Position numbers and translations under genes: made by a program. The notes under the pieces are model-generated. The model was not told the origin of the DNA. It did no database searches and worked only from the letters and a program-made list of their open reading frames with translations. A stretch of DNA of 64,000 nucleotides. Origin: Debaryomyces hansenii CBS767. Its lineage: Eukaryota; Ascomycota; Pichiomycetes; Serinales; Debaryomycetaceae. Within the stretch, counting starts at the first letter, position 1. Every line of letters begins with the position of its first letter. Where the stretch lies: the NCBI RefSeq assembly GCF_000006445.2, contig NC_006047.2, positions 1,736,001 through 1,800,000 of the forward strand, read 5' to 3'. Positions 19,140 through 28,585 of this stretch are shown here, piece after piece.

Positions 19140-20390
19140 ATGAAATACTTTACTTTTGCAGTATACTTCTCATTATTAGCTGTATTGTTGTCAATATTCA
19201 TTAGCAGTTGTAAAAGAATACCTTCTTGTATCAATAGTATTCTGAAATCATATCCATCAAAGATCACTAACATATCCTTCAAAGCAACAATGTCTACAGT
19301 ACCTTCAAACCATCCATATTATAAGGAATTGGAAATTGCATCTATAGCAGTTATGAGAACCTCGATCTTGACAAAGGAATTGAGTGACTCAATTGCTACT
19401 ACGCAAAAGTCTGGGACACATACGAAAGATGATAAGTCCCCTGTCACTATCGGAGACTATGCATCTCAAGCTATTATCAACCATGCGATTAAACTCAACT
19501 TTCCAGAAGACGAAATTGTAGGTGAAGAAGATGCGGAAGTATTAAGAAAGGATAATGCTGAAGGGAAGGACTTAAGTGCTAAAGTATTAGAAATTATTTC
19601 GGATGTGCAATCCCAAACCAGCCAATACAATGATAGATTAGGAAAACTCGAAAATGAGGCTGAAATATATGATAGTATTGATTTGGGTAATTCCCAAGGT
19701 GGCTCCAAGGGACGTTTCTGGGCGTTAGATCCAATTGATGGTACCAAAGGGTTTTTAAGAGGTGACCAATTTGCGGTTTGTTTAGCGTTGATAGAGGACG
19801 GAAAAGTCGTGTTAGGAGTTATTGGATGTCCAAATTTACCAGCTACGGTTATTTCTAATGAGGAAATGAGTGGCACAAAAGGAGGCTTATTCTCTGCTGT
19901 TAGAGGTGTAGGTTCTTTCTACTCAAATTTATTTGATAAACAAGATTTCACGCCGTTAGCCGAGCAAGAAAAGATCAAAATGACTCAACATACTTCACCA
20001 GAATCATTAAAGGTTGTTGAAGGTGTAGAAAAGGGCCATTCTTCTCACTCAACTCAATCCCAAATAAAGGATAAGTTAGGTTTCAACAATGAAACGGTTT
20101 CAAAGCAAACTATTAATTTAGATTCGCAAGTTAAGTACTGTGTATTGGCAAAAGGACAAGCTGACGTATATTTGCGCTTGCCTATCAGTGACACATATCG
20201 TGAAAAGATTTGGGACCATGCTGCTGGTAATATCTTAGTTTACGAAAGTGGCGGACTTGTAGGAGATATTCATGGTAACGAATTGAACTTCGGAAATGGA
20301 AGACACTTGAATTCTCAAGGGGTAGTTGCAGGTAATAAATCAGTTTTTAAGAAAGTGATTGAAGCTGTTGGTGATGTTTTACAAGCATGA
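19140..20390 (+). CDS. MET22: 3'(2'),5'-bisphosphate nucleotidase, long and short forms
   Basis: Hydrolyses 3'-phosphoadenosine 5'-phosphate (PAP) to AMP in sulfate assimilation; it is the Li+/Na+-sensitive HAL2 enzyme of salt tolerance. Family motifs: PVTIGDYASQAIINHAI, IVGEEDAE, ALDPIDGTKGFLRGDQFAVC and WDHAAGNILVYESGG. Two in-frame ATGs are plausible. The first (19140, 416 residues) adds MKYFTFAVYFSLLAVLLS, a membrane anchor. The second (19290, MSTVPSNHPYYKELEIA, 366 residues) gives a soluble enzyme of normal length. From memory, the D. hansenii HAL2 homologue has been reported to make such long and short isoforms. Confidence 0.95.
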   Translation: MKYFTFAVYFSLLAVLLSIFISSCKRIPSCINSILKSYPSKITNISFKATMSTVPSNHPYYKELEIASIAVMRTSILTKELSDSIATTQKSGTHTKDDKSPVTIGDYASQAIINHAIKLNFPEDEIVGEEDAEVLRKDNAEGKDLSAKVLEIISDVQSQTSQYNDRLGKLENEAEIYDSIDLGNSQGGSKGRFWALDPIDGTKGFLRGDQFAVCLALIEDGKVVLGVIGCPNLPATVISNEEMSGTKGGLFSAVRGVGSFYSNLFDKQDFTPLAEQEKIKMTQHTSPESLKVVEGVEKGHSSHSTQSQIKDKLGFNNETVSKQTINLDSQVKYCVLAKGQADVYLRLPISDTYREKIWDHAAGNILVYESGGLVGDIHGNELNFGNGRHLNSQGVVAGNKSVFKKVIEAVGDVLQA

Positions 20391-20613
20391 TTTTATAGTT
20401 ATTCTAATAGGTGCGATATTTTCGCATAAAAATATCTGAACGTTTTTTTGCTCATAAAAAAAATAGGTATGCGCATACACAATTTTGCAGCCTATTAATA
20501 CTTTATTAGTATTATATCTATATTCGCTATACTCATAATCGATCTGTAAGATAATATATTCTAATTTAAATATTCTTTATGACACTTTCATAATATAGTC
20601 TTCTCGAGTTATT

Positions 20614-21648
20614 ATGGGACTTATAAGTAAACTGAATGAGAAAGATATGTCTGAACCGTTTCGTTCAATGACCACGCATTTCAATAAACCTTGCTACTTA
20701 ATTACTGGGTCGAATTCTGCTAGACATAAAGAGGATACTACCTATTCAATCCAAGCAATTACAAATGTTATTTTGAATGCTGTAATATCTGGCTATGAGT
20801 ATATTCTCAAAATAATAAAAAATTATAAACGAAGACGAATGGAGAAAAGATCAAAAGAGGAACAACACCTTAATAGAACTGAATTTATAGCTCTAGTTCT
20901 AGAAAGATTACCATTTCTTTACACACATTCAAAAGAAGTTGAGAATGCACAGTGGATAAAAATCGCATATGACTTGAAGATGCGAGATAAATTGATACCA
21001 AACACAGTAAGATATCAAACAGGTCCGTATTACTTTATCAGTTTTGGTTCAATTTCAACGCAGATTAAAAGACAGTTTTTCTTATCATTTTTGAACAATG
21101 ATAGAACTGGTAATTCTCAAATGATTTATCCAACTAAGAAGCCCATGACAAACTTTAGTTGCCATGAATCGTGGGATTCATATTGTAACGTTCCAATTAA
21201 AATGAGAAAGAATGCGGCGAATGAATTTTTTGAATATCTAACTTCAGAGGAGATTAAATCTATCATATTGAATGGTGATCGTTCATATGCAGATTTTCAT
21301 GAAGATAGCATTCTTGAAGATGATTCTCAAAAAGATTGGTTTCATAAATGGGGGTATGTGTACGAGACGGAATCGGATTGTTATAGAGCCTTGGATTTAG
21401 AACTTAAAAACTATTCATTAGAATTAACTGTGTTAGATAATTTGCTCAAGTTGGGAGTAAGTTTTGCAGAATTACCAAAAACTTCTACTCTTGGAATAGA
21501 AACTCTTAAAGATCTAATTGAAGAAAAACGGACATTGATCTTAGAGAGATACATTCCTGTGGCTATTCAAAAGAAGGCTATTAAGGCCAACCAGCTAAGT
21601 AAATGTGAGGCTAATACTGCGAAATATAATGAATTAATGTGTTATTAA
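20614..21648 (+). CDS. Orphan protein, 344 residues
   Basis: I do not recognise this gene. The N-terminal ~75 residues include a hydrophobic helix (AITNVILNAVISGYEYILKIIKNYKRRRM) followed by a strongly basic patch, which could be a membrane-associated helix. The middle carries WIKIAYDLKMRDKL and TGPYYFISF, which faintly recalls the W-x-x-IA-x-x-M and PYFF motifs of yeast DUP/COS proteins. The C-terminal third is helical and charged. Codon use looks like its neighbours. The DUP/COS link is a guess. Confidence 0.55.
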   Translation: MGLISKLNEKDMSEPFRSMTTHFNKPCYLITGSNSARHKEDTTYSIQAITNVILNAVISGYEYILKIIKNYKRRRMEKRSKEEQHLNRTEFIALVLERLPFLYTHSKEVENAQWIKIAYDLKMRDKLIPNTVRYQTGPYYFISFGSISTQIKRQFFLSFLNNDRTGNSQMIYPTKKPMTNFSCHESWDSYCNVPIKMRKNAANEFFEYLTSEEIKSIILNGDRSYADFHEDSILEDDSQKDWFHKWGYVYETESDCYRALDLELKNYSLELTVLDNLLKLGVSFAELPKTSTLGIETLKDLIEEKRTLILERYIPVAIQKKAIKANQLSKCEANTAKYNELMCY

Positions 21649-21713
21649 ATAAAATAAAAAGCTTCTAGTATAGTTAATATTTACAAGGTTCGAACTCTCT
21701 TTTTAGTGTAAGA

Positions 21714-23285
21714 TCAGCTGAATTCAACAACGTAGTAATTTTGTTTTCCAGCTCTAACAAGTAATAATTTTCCATCAATTAAGTGATCTTTGTCGAATAA
21801 GACCACATCTTCCGGGTCAATATGTTGGTTCCTATCAAGCCCCAAATAAATACCCCCTGCTGCAATCAAGTTTTTGGTTTCAGTCTTTGATTTTTTCATC
21901 ACTTTCGCCAACAAGGTACTTAATTTTAAATCATCAATATTAAAATCATCGAATTTAAATCTCACCAATATTCCTGATTTTTCAAATACGCTAATTAATT
22001 TATTAGCCGAAATATCATCAATGAAGGGTTGATCAGGTGTAGGAAATAAAAAGCTTGTTACATAGGCCATTTTATCTCCCATTCCATTACCATGGATCAA
22101 GTCGGTTACTTCACGAGCCAAAATTCTCTGTGCTGCCCTTATTCCTGGATCCTCATTATGCTTCTGAACAATTTTTTCGATCGTAGCCATTGGTAAAATT
22201 GTGAAGACTTTCAAGAGTTTGGCAACTATTTCATCCGGAGTATTAATAAAATATTGATATAACTGGTAAGGTGTAGTTAACTTTTCATTTATAAATATAG
22301 CATTTCCCGCTGATTTTCCAAACTTTTCACCAGTTGGAGTTGTCAATAATGGAACCGTCATTCCGAATGATGGTTCTTCTATTTTGTCTTTAGGTTTTGA
22401 AACCCTATTAAAATGCTTCTGTAACCTAGAAATCAAATCAACACCTGCAGTAATATTACCCCATTGGTCATTTCCGCCTATTTGTAAATTCACTTTTTCA
22501 TTTTTGAACAAATGCCAAAAATCATATGCCTGCAATACCTGATATGAAAATTCATTAAACCCCAACCCGTGCTCAGATTTTAATCTTGATTGAATAGAAT
22601 CACGTCCCAACATAGCGGACACTCTAATATGTTTCCCATAGGTAGATAAGAAGTCTAATATCTTAATGGATTCCCACCACTTGGCGTTGTTTTCTGTAAA
22701 TATTTGACCTTGCTTTTGAATAGGAAAGTTTCTTGACTTCGCATACTCAACACCTTGCTTTAAAAAATTGGATAACTGATTTTGAATTCTATTTACATTG
22801 TCTAGTCTTTTCTCTTCAGCTAGCTGAGTTCTCTCGGTCGTACGGCCACTTGGGTCACCAACAGCACCAGTAGCACCACCTACTAACCCCACTACATCAT
22901 GACCCCTCAAATTAAAATGAAGTAGTACCATTAACGGCAACAAATTTCCTAAATGTAAAGACTCTGCAGTTGGATCAGCTCCACAGTATAACTTGAACCT
23001 CTTTTCTGAGGATGGATCTGTCCACTTAAATAAATCATCATGCGTTATAGATTCAACTAAGTAACGAGATTGTAAATGGCCAACCAATGACACATCTATA
23101 TCATTTGAAAAATCACCAAGTTTAGTTAATTCAGAAATCGTTGGAATAATGGTAACAGTTTCTGGTAAGTCTTCTTTCAGAATTGCAGGCATTGTCGTTT
23201 GAAATCTTTTGTTACTAGTTAAGCTAGACACAAAAGGGAAAAGGGTCCTGGCCCTACCATTCCCACTTATAAGTTTACTTATCAT
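21714..23285 (-). CDS. MSY1: Mitochondrial tyrosyl-tRNA synthetase
   Basis: 523 residues, class I synthetase charging mitochondrial tRNA-Tyr. An Arg/Ser-rich N-terminus (ISKLISGNGRARTLF) suits a presequence. The HIGH-type motif is YCGADPTAESLHLGN, followed by GLVGGATGAVGDPSGRTTER. The KMSKS-type loop is KFGKSAGNAIF, preceded by QIGGNDQWGNI. The C-terminal S4-like RNA-binding region (LSTLLAKVMKKSKTETKNLI, then a closing VRAGKQNYYVVEF) is present. It shares a 179-bp divergent promoter with DHR2. Confidence 0.95.
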   Translation of the reverse strand: MISKLISGNGRARTLFPFVSSLTSNKRFQTTMPAILKEDLPETVTIIPTISELTKLGDFSNDIDVSLVGHLQSRYLVESITHDDLFKWTDPSSEKRFKLYCGADPTAESLHLGNLLPLMVLLHFNLRGHDVVGLVGGATGAVGDPSGRTTERTQLAEEKRLDNVNRIQNQLSNFLKQGVEYAKSRNFPIQKQGQIFTENNAKWWESIKILDFLSTYGKHIRVSAMLGRDSIQSRLKSEHGLGFNEFSYQVLQAYDFWHLFKNEKVNLQIGGNDQWGNITAGVDLISRLQKHFNRVSKPKDKIEEPSFGMTVPLLTTPTGEKFGKSAGNAIFINEKLTTPYQLYQYFINTPDEIVAKLLKVFTILPMATIEKIVQKHNEDPGIRAAQRILAREVTDLIHGNGMGDKMAYVTSFLFPTPDQPFIDDISANKLISVFEKSGILVRFKFDDFNIDDLKLSTLLAKVMKKSKTETKNLIAAGGIYLGLDRNQHIDPEDVVLFDKDHLIDGKLLLVRAGKQNYYVVEFS

Positions 23286-23464
23286 ATTATTAATACGTCA
23301 CAGAACTACAAGGAATAGGTTCAATTCGAGTTTATATTAGAACGAATTATCATCATTTTATTGATACTGTATATAGGAAATCATCTACATGAAAAATCAT
23401 TTTTTTTAAGACATGAAGGATGCCTACAGAAGCTTGACAGAATACATATAATAGCCGTTACAGA

Positions 23465-25990
23465 ATGTCGAATACAGCGTCAGATCTTTCAAAGGTATTA
23501 GAAGGATCGAATCACTCGAAGAAAAGAAAGAGAAGAAGAAATAATAAAGGGAAATCAACGACACAAAATTCTCCAACAGCCGCTTCAAGTACTGAAACTA
23601 ATGAATTACCAACTGAAAATGACAATAAAAAGATAAAGTTTGACGATGATAGTGGTAATAATGGCGATATCTTAAATATTCGTGATAATGGTCTGTCTGT
23701 AAAGCTCACAGGTACGGATGACGATAAATTAATAGACGCAAATCTTAGCGATGAGACGGAAGAGAAAATAATAAAACCTAAAAAGAGCATAGAACAAAGC
23801 ACTACGGACCCCAGGAAGGCAAAAAAGATGAAAAAAGTTGTGAATTATGAAGATAGTGAAGAAGATGAGGACGAAGGAAATAATTCATACTATAAGTCAA
23901 AAGATTTATCTAATTCGCAATTATCGAAGAAAGCATCTGATCTATACGAGGTACGTCAAAAATTACCAATCTTTCAGCATAAGGATGAAATACTCCGGTA
24001 CGTAAATAAGAACCAAGTAACAGTTATTATTGGTGAAACTGGTTCTGGTAAATCTACACAAATACCACAATTTTTAATGCCGACGAATAGAAAACAAATA
24101 GCAGTTACGCAACCTCGTAGAGTTGCAGCCGCATCCTTGGCAGCAAGAGTCAGTGAAGAATATGGTTGTCGGTTGGGTCAAGAAGTTGGTTATCAAGTTA
24201 GATTTTCTAACGTTACACATCCCCATAAAACCAAGTTGAAGTATTTAACTGATGGTATGCTTTTAAGAGAAATTATGCTTGATGGAAACCTTAATAAATA
24301 TTCCACAATTATTATTGATGAGGCCCATGAAAGAACAATTTTGACCGATTTGATTATGGGTTTCTTGAAAGAGTTAATTGTCTCTAAAAAGAGGGCTGAT
24401 TTGAAAATAATAATTATGTCTGCCACTTTGAATGCTGAACTATTTAGTAAATTTTTTGATCAAGCACCAATCTTGTTCGTTGAGGGTAAGATGTATCCTG
24501 TTTCCAAACATTACTTGGCAGATTCAACAGAGGATATTGCAGATACTATGGTCAGAAGTATAGTTCAGGTTAACATGTCCGAACAAGAAGGTGATATTCT
24601 CTGTTTCTTACCAGGTCAGGAAGAAATTGATAGTTGTGTGAATATTTTACAACAAGTTGCACCTCAGTTACCTAGAGAGGCGCCTCTAATTGTCGCTTTA
24701 CCACTTTATGCAGCCTTATCACCAGCCCAACAGCTGAAAATCTTTGAAAAGCTTCCAGGAAGAAAAAGAAAAGTCATTTTAGCTACAAATATTGCAGAGA
24801 CATCGATTACTGTTAGCGGAGTTAAATATGTTATCGATTCGGGACTTCGAAAAGTAAAGGTATGGAAACATCAACTAGGTCTATCTACTTTATTAACTAC
24901 ACCTATATCTCAAGCTTCTGCGAAGCAAAGAGCAGGTAGAGCAGGTAGAGAATCACCTGGTAAGGTATTTCGTTTGTACCTGGAGAAGACATTTTTTAAT
25001 CAATTGCCAAAACAGCAAGAGTCTGAAATTATGAGAAATGATATTGTATTACCAATATTGACTTTGAAGAAGATTGGGGTTGATGATTTACTCAATTGGA
25101 CGTGGCTAGAGCATCCAGGACAAGAAGCAATTCTAAGCGCATTGACTACTTTGTACTCATTGGGTGCTTTGGATGATAGCGGTAAGATTACTAAACTAGG
25201 ATATAAGATGTCCGTCTTGCCACTTCCTCCACAACTTTCTGTTGTTTTATTAAGTGCCTTAGATTTTGGTGTGCTAAGCTCAGTAATAGATATAGTTGCT
25301 TGTATTTCTGTGGATAACTTAATTTTGAACGTGGGAAGCGGTAACGGGGAAATCAGGGATGAAATCAATTTTAAAAGACGTAATTACTGCCCATTAGGAT
25401 GCAAGCAAGGTGATCTAATTGCAGTAAAGGAATTCTTCAGTTACTACAAGGAATTAATAGATAATGGCAATACTTCTGAAGCAAAAGCGTGGTGTAAGGA
25501 ATTGCACTTCAGTTATAAGGGCTTCAAAAATGTTATGAGAGTTAGAAATCAATTGAAGGACTACATGATGGCTACCGTAAGACAAGACGATACCCTCAAA
25601 CAACATGAAAGAGATCAACAATTAAGGAACATTAAATTACAACTTGATGCTGAATCTCTTTTAGATGATGATTCAGACGCCGATACGGGTGTCTCTAAAC
25701 AACCTCTTGATATTCCTGCAATTTTAAAATCATTCTTGAAAGGATATATCACTAATACTGCCATTGGTATGCCCGATAGATCATATAGAACATGCACCAC
25801 TGGTCAGCTTATTAGTATACATCCATCTTCTACTTTATTTGGTAAAGCTAATCTTGATGCAATTATGTATATAGAATATGTTTATACTGCAAAAGGCTAC
25901 GGCAGAAATTGTTCCGTTATTGAATTAGGCTGGCTTCAAGAAATAGCTCCACAGTTGCTTGGAGCCTCTAAAATCAGTATAAATGAATAA
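23465..25990 (+). CDS. DHR2: DEAH-box RNA helicase, 18S rRNA processing
   Basis: 841 residues. A lysine-rich, acidic N-terminal ~170 residues precede the helicase core: Walker A IIGETGSGKSTQIPQF (about 188-203), DEAH at 285-288, MSATLNAELF, TNIAETSITV and QRAGRAGRE. HA2 and OB-fold domains follow, ending near YGRNCSVIELGWLQEIAP. The short VRQKLPIFQHKDEILRYV lead-in and overall size fit Dhr2 (nucleolar, 40S assembly) and its human relative DHX33 better than splicing helicases Prp2/16/22/43. Residue 506 is a CTG codon in RLY-x-EK where relatives have Thr. Confidence 0.85.
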   Translation: MSNTASDLSKVLEGSNHSKKRKRRRNNKGKSTTQNSPTAASSTETNELPTENDNKKIKFDDDSGNNGDILNIRDNGLSVKLTGTDDDKLIDANLSDETEEKIIKPKKSIEQSTTDPRKAKKMKKVVNYEDSEEDEDEGNNSYYKSKDLSNSQLSKKASDLYEVRQKLPIFQHKDEILRYVNKNQVTVIIGETGSGKSTQIPQFLMPTNRKQIAVTQPRRVAAASLAARVSEEYGCRLGQEVGYQVRFSNVTHPHKTKLKYLTDGMLLREIMLDGNLNKYSTIIIDEAHERTILTDLIMGFLKELIVSKKRADLKIIIMSATLNAELFSKFFDQAPILFVEGKMYPVSKHYLADSTEDIADTMVRSIVQVNMSEQEGDILCFLPGQEEIDSCVNILQQVAPQLPREAPLIVALPLYAALSPAQQLKIFEKLPGRKRKVILATNIAETSITVSGVKYVIDSGLRKVKVWKHQLGLSTLLTTPISQASAKQRAGRAGRESPGKVFRLYLEKTFFNQLPKQQESEIMRNDIVLPILTLKKIGVDDLLNWTWLEHPGQEAILSALTTLYSLGALDDSGKITKLGYKMSVLPLPPQLSVVLLSALDFGVLSSVIDIVACISVDNLILNVGSGNGEIRDEINFKRRNYCPLGCKQGDLIAVKEFFSYYKELIDNGNTSEAKAWCKELHFSYKGFKNVMRVRNQLKDYMMATVRQDDTLKQHERDQQLRNIKLQLDAESLLDDDSDADTGVSKQPLDIPAILKSFLKGYITNTAIGMPDRSYRTCTTGQLISIHPSSTLFGKANLDAIMYIEYVYTAKGYGRNCSVIELGWLQEIAPQLLGASKISINE

Positions 25991-26108
25991 TTAGTTTGTA
26001 TACTTTTGGGTAGTAAATACATATAATAGCCTGTATAGTCTAACTGTCTTCCTTTAGTGTGGAGAGAAAATATATTTCTGACTGTGAGAAATTTAGCACT
26101 CAATTTAT

Positions 26109-26513
26109 ATGTCTACTCTTCGACTGAATAAGAGATCTATGGAATTCAAAGAACCTCTCCCACTTATAGAAAGACCTGAGTTTATCCATGCATCTGTAGA
26201 GTCAGATGGATCTGAGAATGGAAGTGAAATATCGTTGGCTACATATGGCTACCTTATAATACTTGTAAGTTGGACAGTATTCCTCATTTCGATGAATACT
26301 TTGTTTAAGGTATGGTCCTTTGTTATATATCCCTTATCATTAGATCCCATGACGAGACCTAAATATTACAAGTTAACTACATTTTTCGAACACCTCGATT
26401 ATTACGTGCTAAGTTGTTGGTGTATTTATGTGGTTTTCTGGTGGTGGTCCTGCGCTTCTTGGGTTGGACTAAAACTATTCAGACATTCTAAAGGTATTCT
26501 GGTGAGTTCCTAG
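26109..26513 (+). CDS. Eri1/PIG-Y-like subunit of GPI-GlcNAc transferase
   Basis: 134 residues with two membrane segments: YGYLIILVSWTVFLISMNTL (about 46-65) and YYVLSCWCIYVVFWWWSCAS (about 97-116), then a short basic tail GLKLFRHSKG. The YGYL...W-x-VF...M lead and the closing W-x-G-x-K-x-F-x-H match the fungal PIG-Y (Eri1) family, a small ER subunit of the enzyme starting GPI-anchor synthesis, which also binds Ras in yeast. Recognition is from this pattern only. It sits between DHR2 and PNG1. Confidence 0.6.
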   Translation: MSTLRLNKRSMEFKEPLPLIERPEFIHASVESDGSENGSEISLATYGYLIILVSWTVFLISMNTLFKVWSFVIYPLSLDPMTRPKYYKLTTFFEHLDYYVLSCWCIYVVFWWWSCASWVGLKLFRHSKGILVSS

Positions 26514-26612
26514 TACCTTTGAGATATGTATAATTATGATTAATGATTCTGGTTTAATTTTGTATTATATAACTATATTTATTATTTAATGAAATTACGC
26601 TTTCAATTAAAC

Positions 26613-27740
26613 TTATTCATTCCCATCTTCTCCTCTGGACTTGGTCCACTCAGCATCTCCAGTTTGTCTTCCCGTAGGTATATTATGCGTCCTGGACACT
26701 TCAATTTTATTTTCTTTGTTAAATTTTTCACTATTATGTATAAGTATAACTTCTTGATACAATCTCATCAAGTTTCTGTTTTCATCTGAAGCCGTTAATG
26801 CCATATTCGAATAATATCTAACCAACTTATCATCGTTTAAAGTATCGATAAATTCTTTAATGTTTTTCAAACTAGACACAGATTCCAACTTGTTAATCTG
26901 CTTATCTGATTTGGTAATATATTTATCGCTTACATCCATAATGTATGTTTCACCGAAGGCAAAACACCAACTCATTTTCTTACCCCAGTTTTCACAGTAA
27001 AGATTTGGTTCATCAAATACTCCTTCACAGGGATCAAGATGGATCCATCTTTTCAAACCTAAACTATAGTATTCACACCACACATGATCCTCATGATTCC
27101 AGACGTATCTTATTTGAGATTGACTTCCCAACAATGCACGTAATATGAAAATGAAACAATTTACCCACTCACCACAGCGACCACTTTTAGTTTCTAGTAA
27201 TTTAATTGGATTATTATATCTAGGAAAGCTGACGGCAATATTGCATTTAGTACATTTATAATTCTCTATAATTGAAATTTCACTTGGATTTATACTTGGA
27301 GGACCGGAGTTACCTGTTGGTACAATATTATTAGATGATTGTTTACATCGTGAACACTCAGGTTTATTGACCCACTTGAAAAAATCATGCTTGAAGTAAT
27401 GTAATAACTCTAATACTATAAAATCTTCATATATTAAATTCGGGTCTTTAGCTTTGCTTTCTCTTTCATATTCTCTTTTATCTACACCCTCATAAATTTT
27501 AGCCAAGTCAATACAATCAAGTGCTATATCAAGCTCCGATGGAATCTTATGTTTTTCATTTGAATTGGAAACATCTATCAATTTCAGTATAAATCTCTTA
27601 TCTTTATTGTCAAGCCTGGAGAATTGTTGCTGCCTATCCCTTTTGGTACCAATTGCTTTGAAGAGGCGACGCTTTGAATATGCAAGTATAAGTTTGTCAG
27701 CAAGCTCACCATATTCATATTTATTTCCTTGACTTGACAT
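26613..27740 (-). CDS. PNG1: Peptide:N-glycanase (deglycosylating enzyme)
   Basis: 375 residues, near the 363 of S. cerevisiae Png1. It removes N-glycans from misfolded glycoproteins during ER-associated degradation. The transglutaminase-like triad is visible: Cys189 in SGRCGEWVNC, His219 in NHEDHVWCEYY, Asp236 in WIHLDPCEG. The zinc site is C129-x2-C132 and C163-x2-C166. The C-terminal ~30 residues are polar and probably dispensable. It converges with the ERI1-like gene, stops about 100 bp apart. Confidence 0.95.
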   Translation of the reverse strand: MSSQGNKYEYGELADKLILAYSKRRLFKAIGTKRDRQQQFSRLDNKDKRFILKLIDVSNSNEKHKIPSELDIALDCIDLAKIYEGVDKREYERESKAKDPNLIYEDFIVLELLHYFKHDFFKWVNKPECSRCKQSSNNIVPTGNSGPPSINPSEISIIENYKCTKCNIAVSFPRYNNPIKLLETKSGRCGEWVNCFIFILRALLGSQSQIRYVWNHEDHVWCEYYSLGLKRWIHLDPCEGVFDEPNLYCENWGKKMSWCFAFGETYIMDVSDKYITKSDKQINKLESVSSLKNIKEFIDTLNDDKLVRYYSNMALTASDENRNLMRLYQEVILIHNSEKFNKENKIEVSRTHNIPTGRQTGDAEWTKSRGEDGNE

Positions 27741-28361
27741 TATTTGTTCTCTCTATAGCTCTTATATTCTTAAACATAAAAGATCAATGGTTGAAGTTAA
27801 ATCTTGCGATCTGATCAAATGTTTTAGGTGCACTTTTATAACTTTTTGTAGGTGGATAAGTTTTGACCAATTAACTTATTTTGAAGAGCAGTAACTAATA
27901 TAGAATTTTCTTTACAATATTTTTAATGGCATTTTATACGTAGCCTTGTTTTATATTTATTAATTCCTATCTATTATGAAAATATAGGCATGTTCCAAAA
28001 TTGTGATTTCAGTGCAATTATTGCAAAAAATTGCAGTTATTTTTAAACGATATTCATTTATTCTATTTCCTAAAAACTTCTTTCAAGATCAATTTAGTCA
28101 AGTTTTTAAAACTGTTTCAATCAATAAATGACTTTCTTGACTTGCATCAAGAATAGCCAACTGAAAAAATGAAGTTTCATCACTAAAGAATAGAGGGCTA
28201 TTTTATGCAATTGAATATATCCATGAAAAAGAAATAATTCAACGTACGAAAGTTATCACATCTATCCAAAAGAAAGCAAGATTTGCATTTCATCATGATC
28301 TTCACAAGATATAAGACCATTTGATTCAAAGCTATTGAATTGCAAAAAAAAAAAAAAATGA
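27741..28361. other. Intergenic, PNG1 promoter to tRNA-Ser
   Basis: 621 bp, AT-rich. It holds a TTCTTGA/TCAAGAA hairpin (28134-28140 and 28147-28153), several TTGCA repeats near 28010-28035, and a 15-A run (28344-28358) that reads as the poly-T terminator of the minus-strand tRNA. No ORF or recognisable transposon remnant is seen. Confidence 0.5.
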
Positions 28362-28443
28362 CGACAGCTGCAGGATTCGAACCTGCGCGGGCAAAGCCCA
28401 AAAGATTTCTAATCTTTCTCCTTAACCACTCGGACAAGCTGCC
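28362..28443 (-). tRNA. tRNA-Ser (anticodon AGA)
   Basis: 82 nt, no intron. The acceptor stem pairs GGCAGCT with AGCTGTC, with discriminator G as is usual for tRNA-Ser. The anticodon loop reads TTAGAAA, anticodon AGA. The long variable arm has the stem GGGC-TTT-GCCC, and the T arm is GCAGG-TTCGAAT-CCTGC. A 15-T run downstream ends Pol III transcription. Identical in sequence to the plus-strand copy at 36581. Confidence 0.97.
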
Positions 28444-28585
28444 TTGTTCGTGAAGTTTTGTTTTTATGGTAATAACCACAACACATCAATCCAACTTATT
28501 TCGTCCAAATTACCCTTTTGTTTGAATAAAATCTACAACAATCGTCCTAATTGTTTGTGAAAATAGTTGCACTGGCACAGAAAAA

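Noticed and set aside
21685..21700. GGTTCGAACTC, resembling a tRNA B box
   Set aside because: No matching T-stem, acceptor stem or A box around it.
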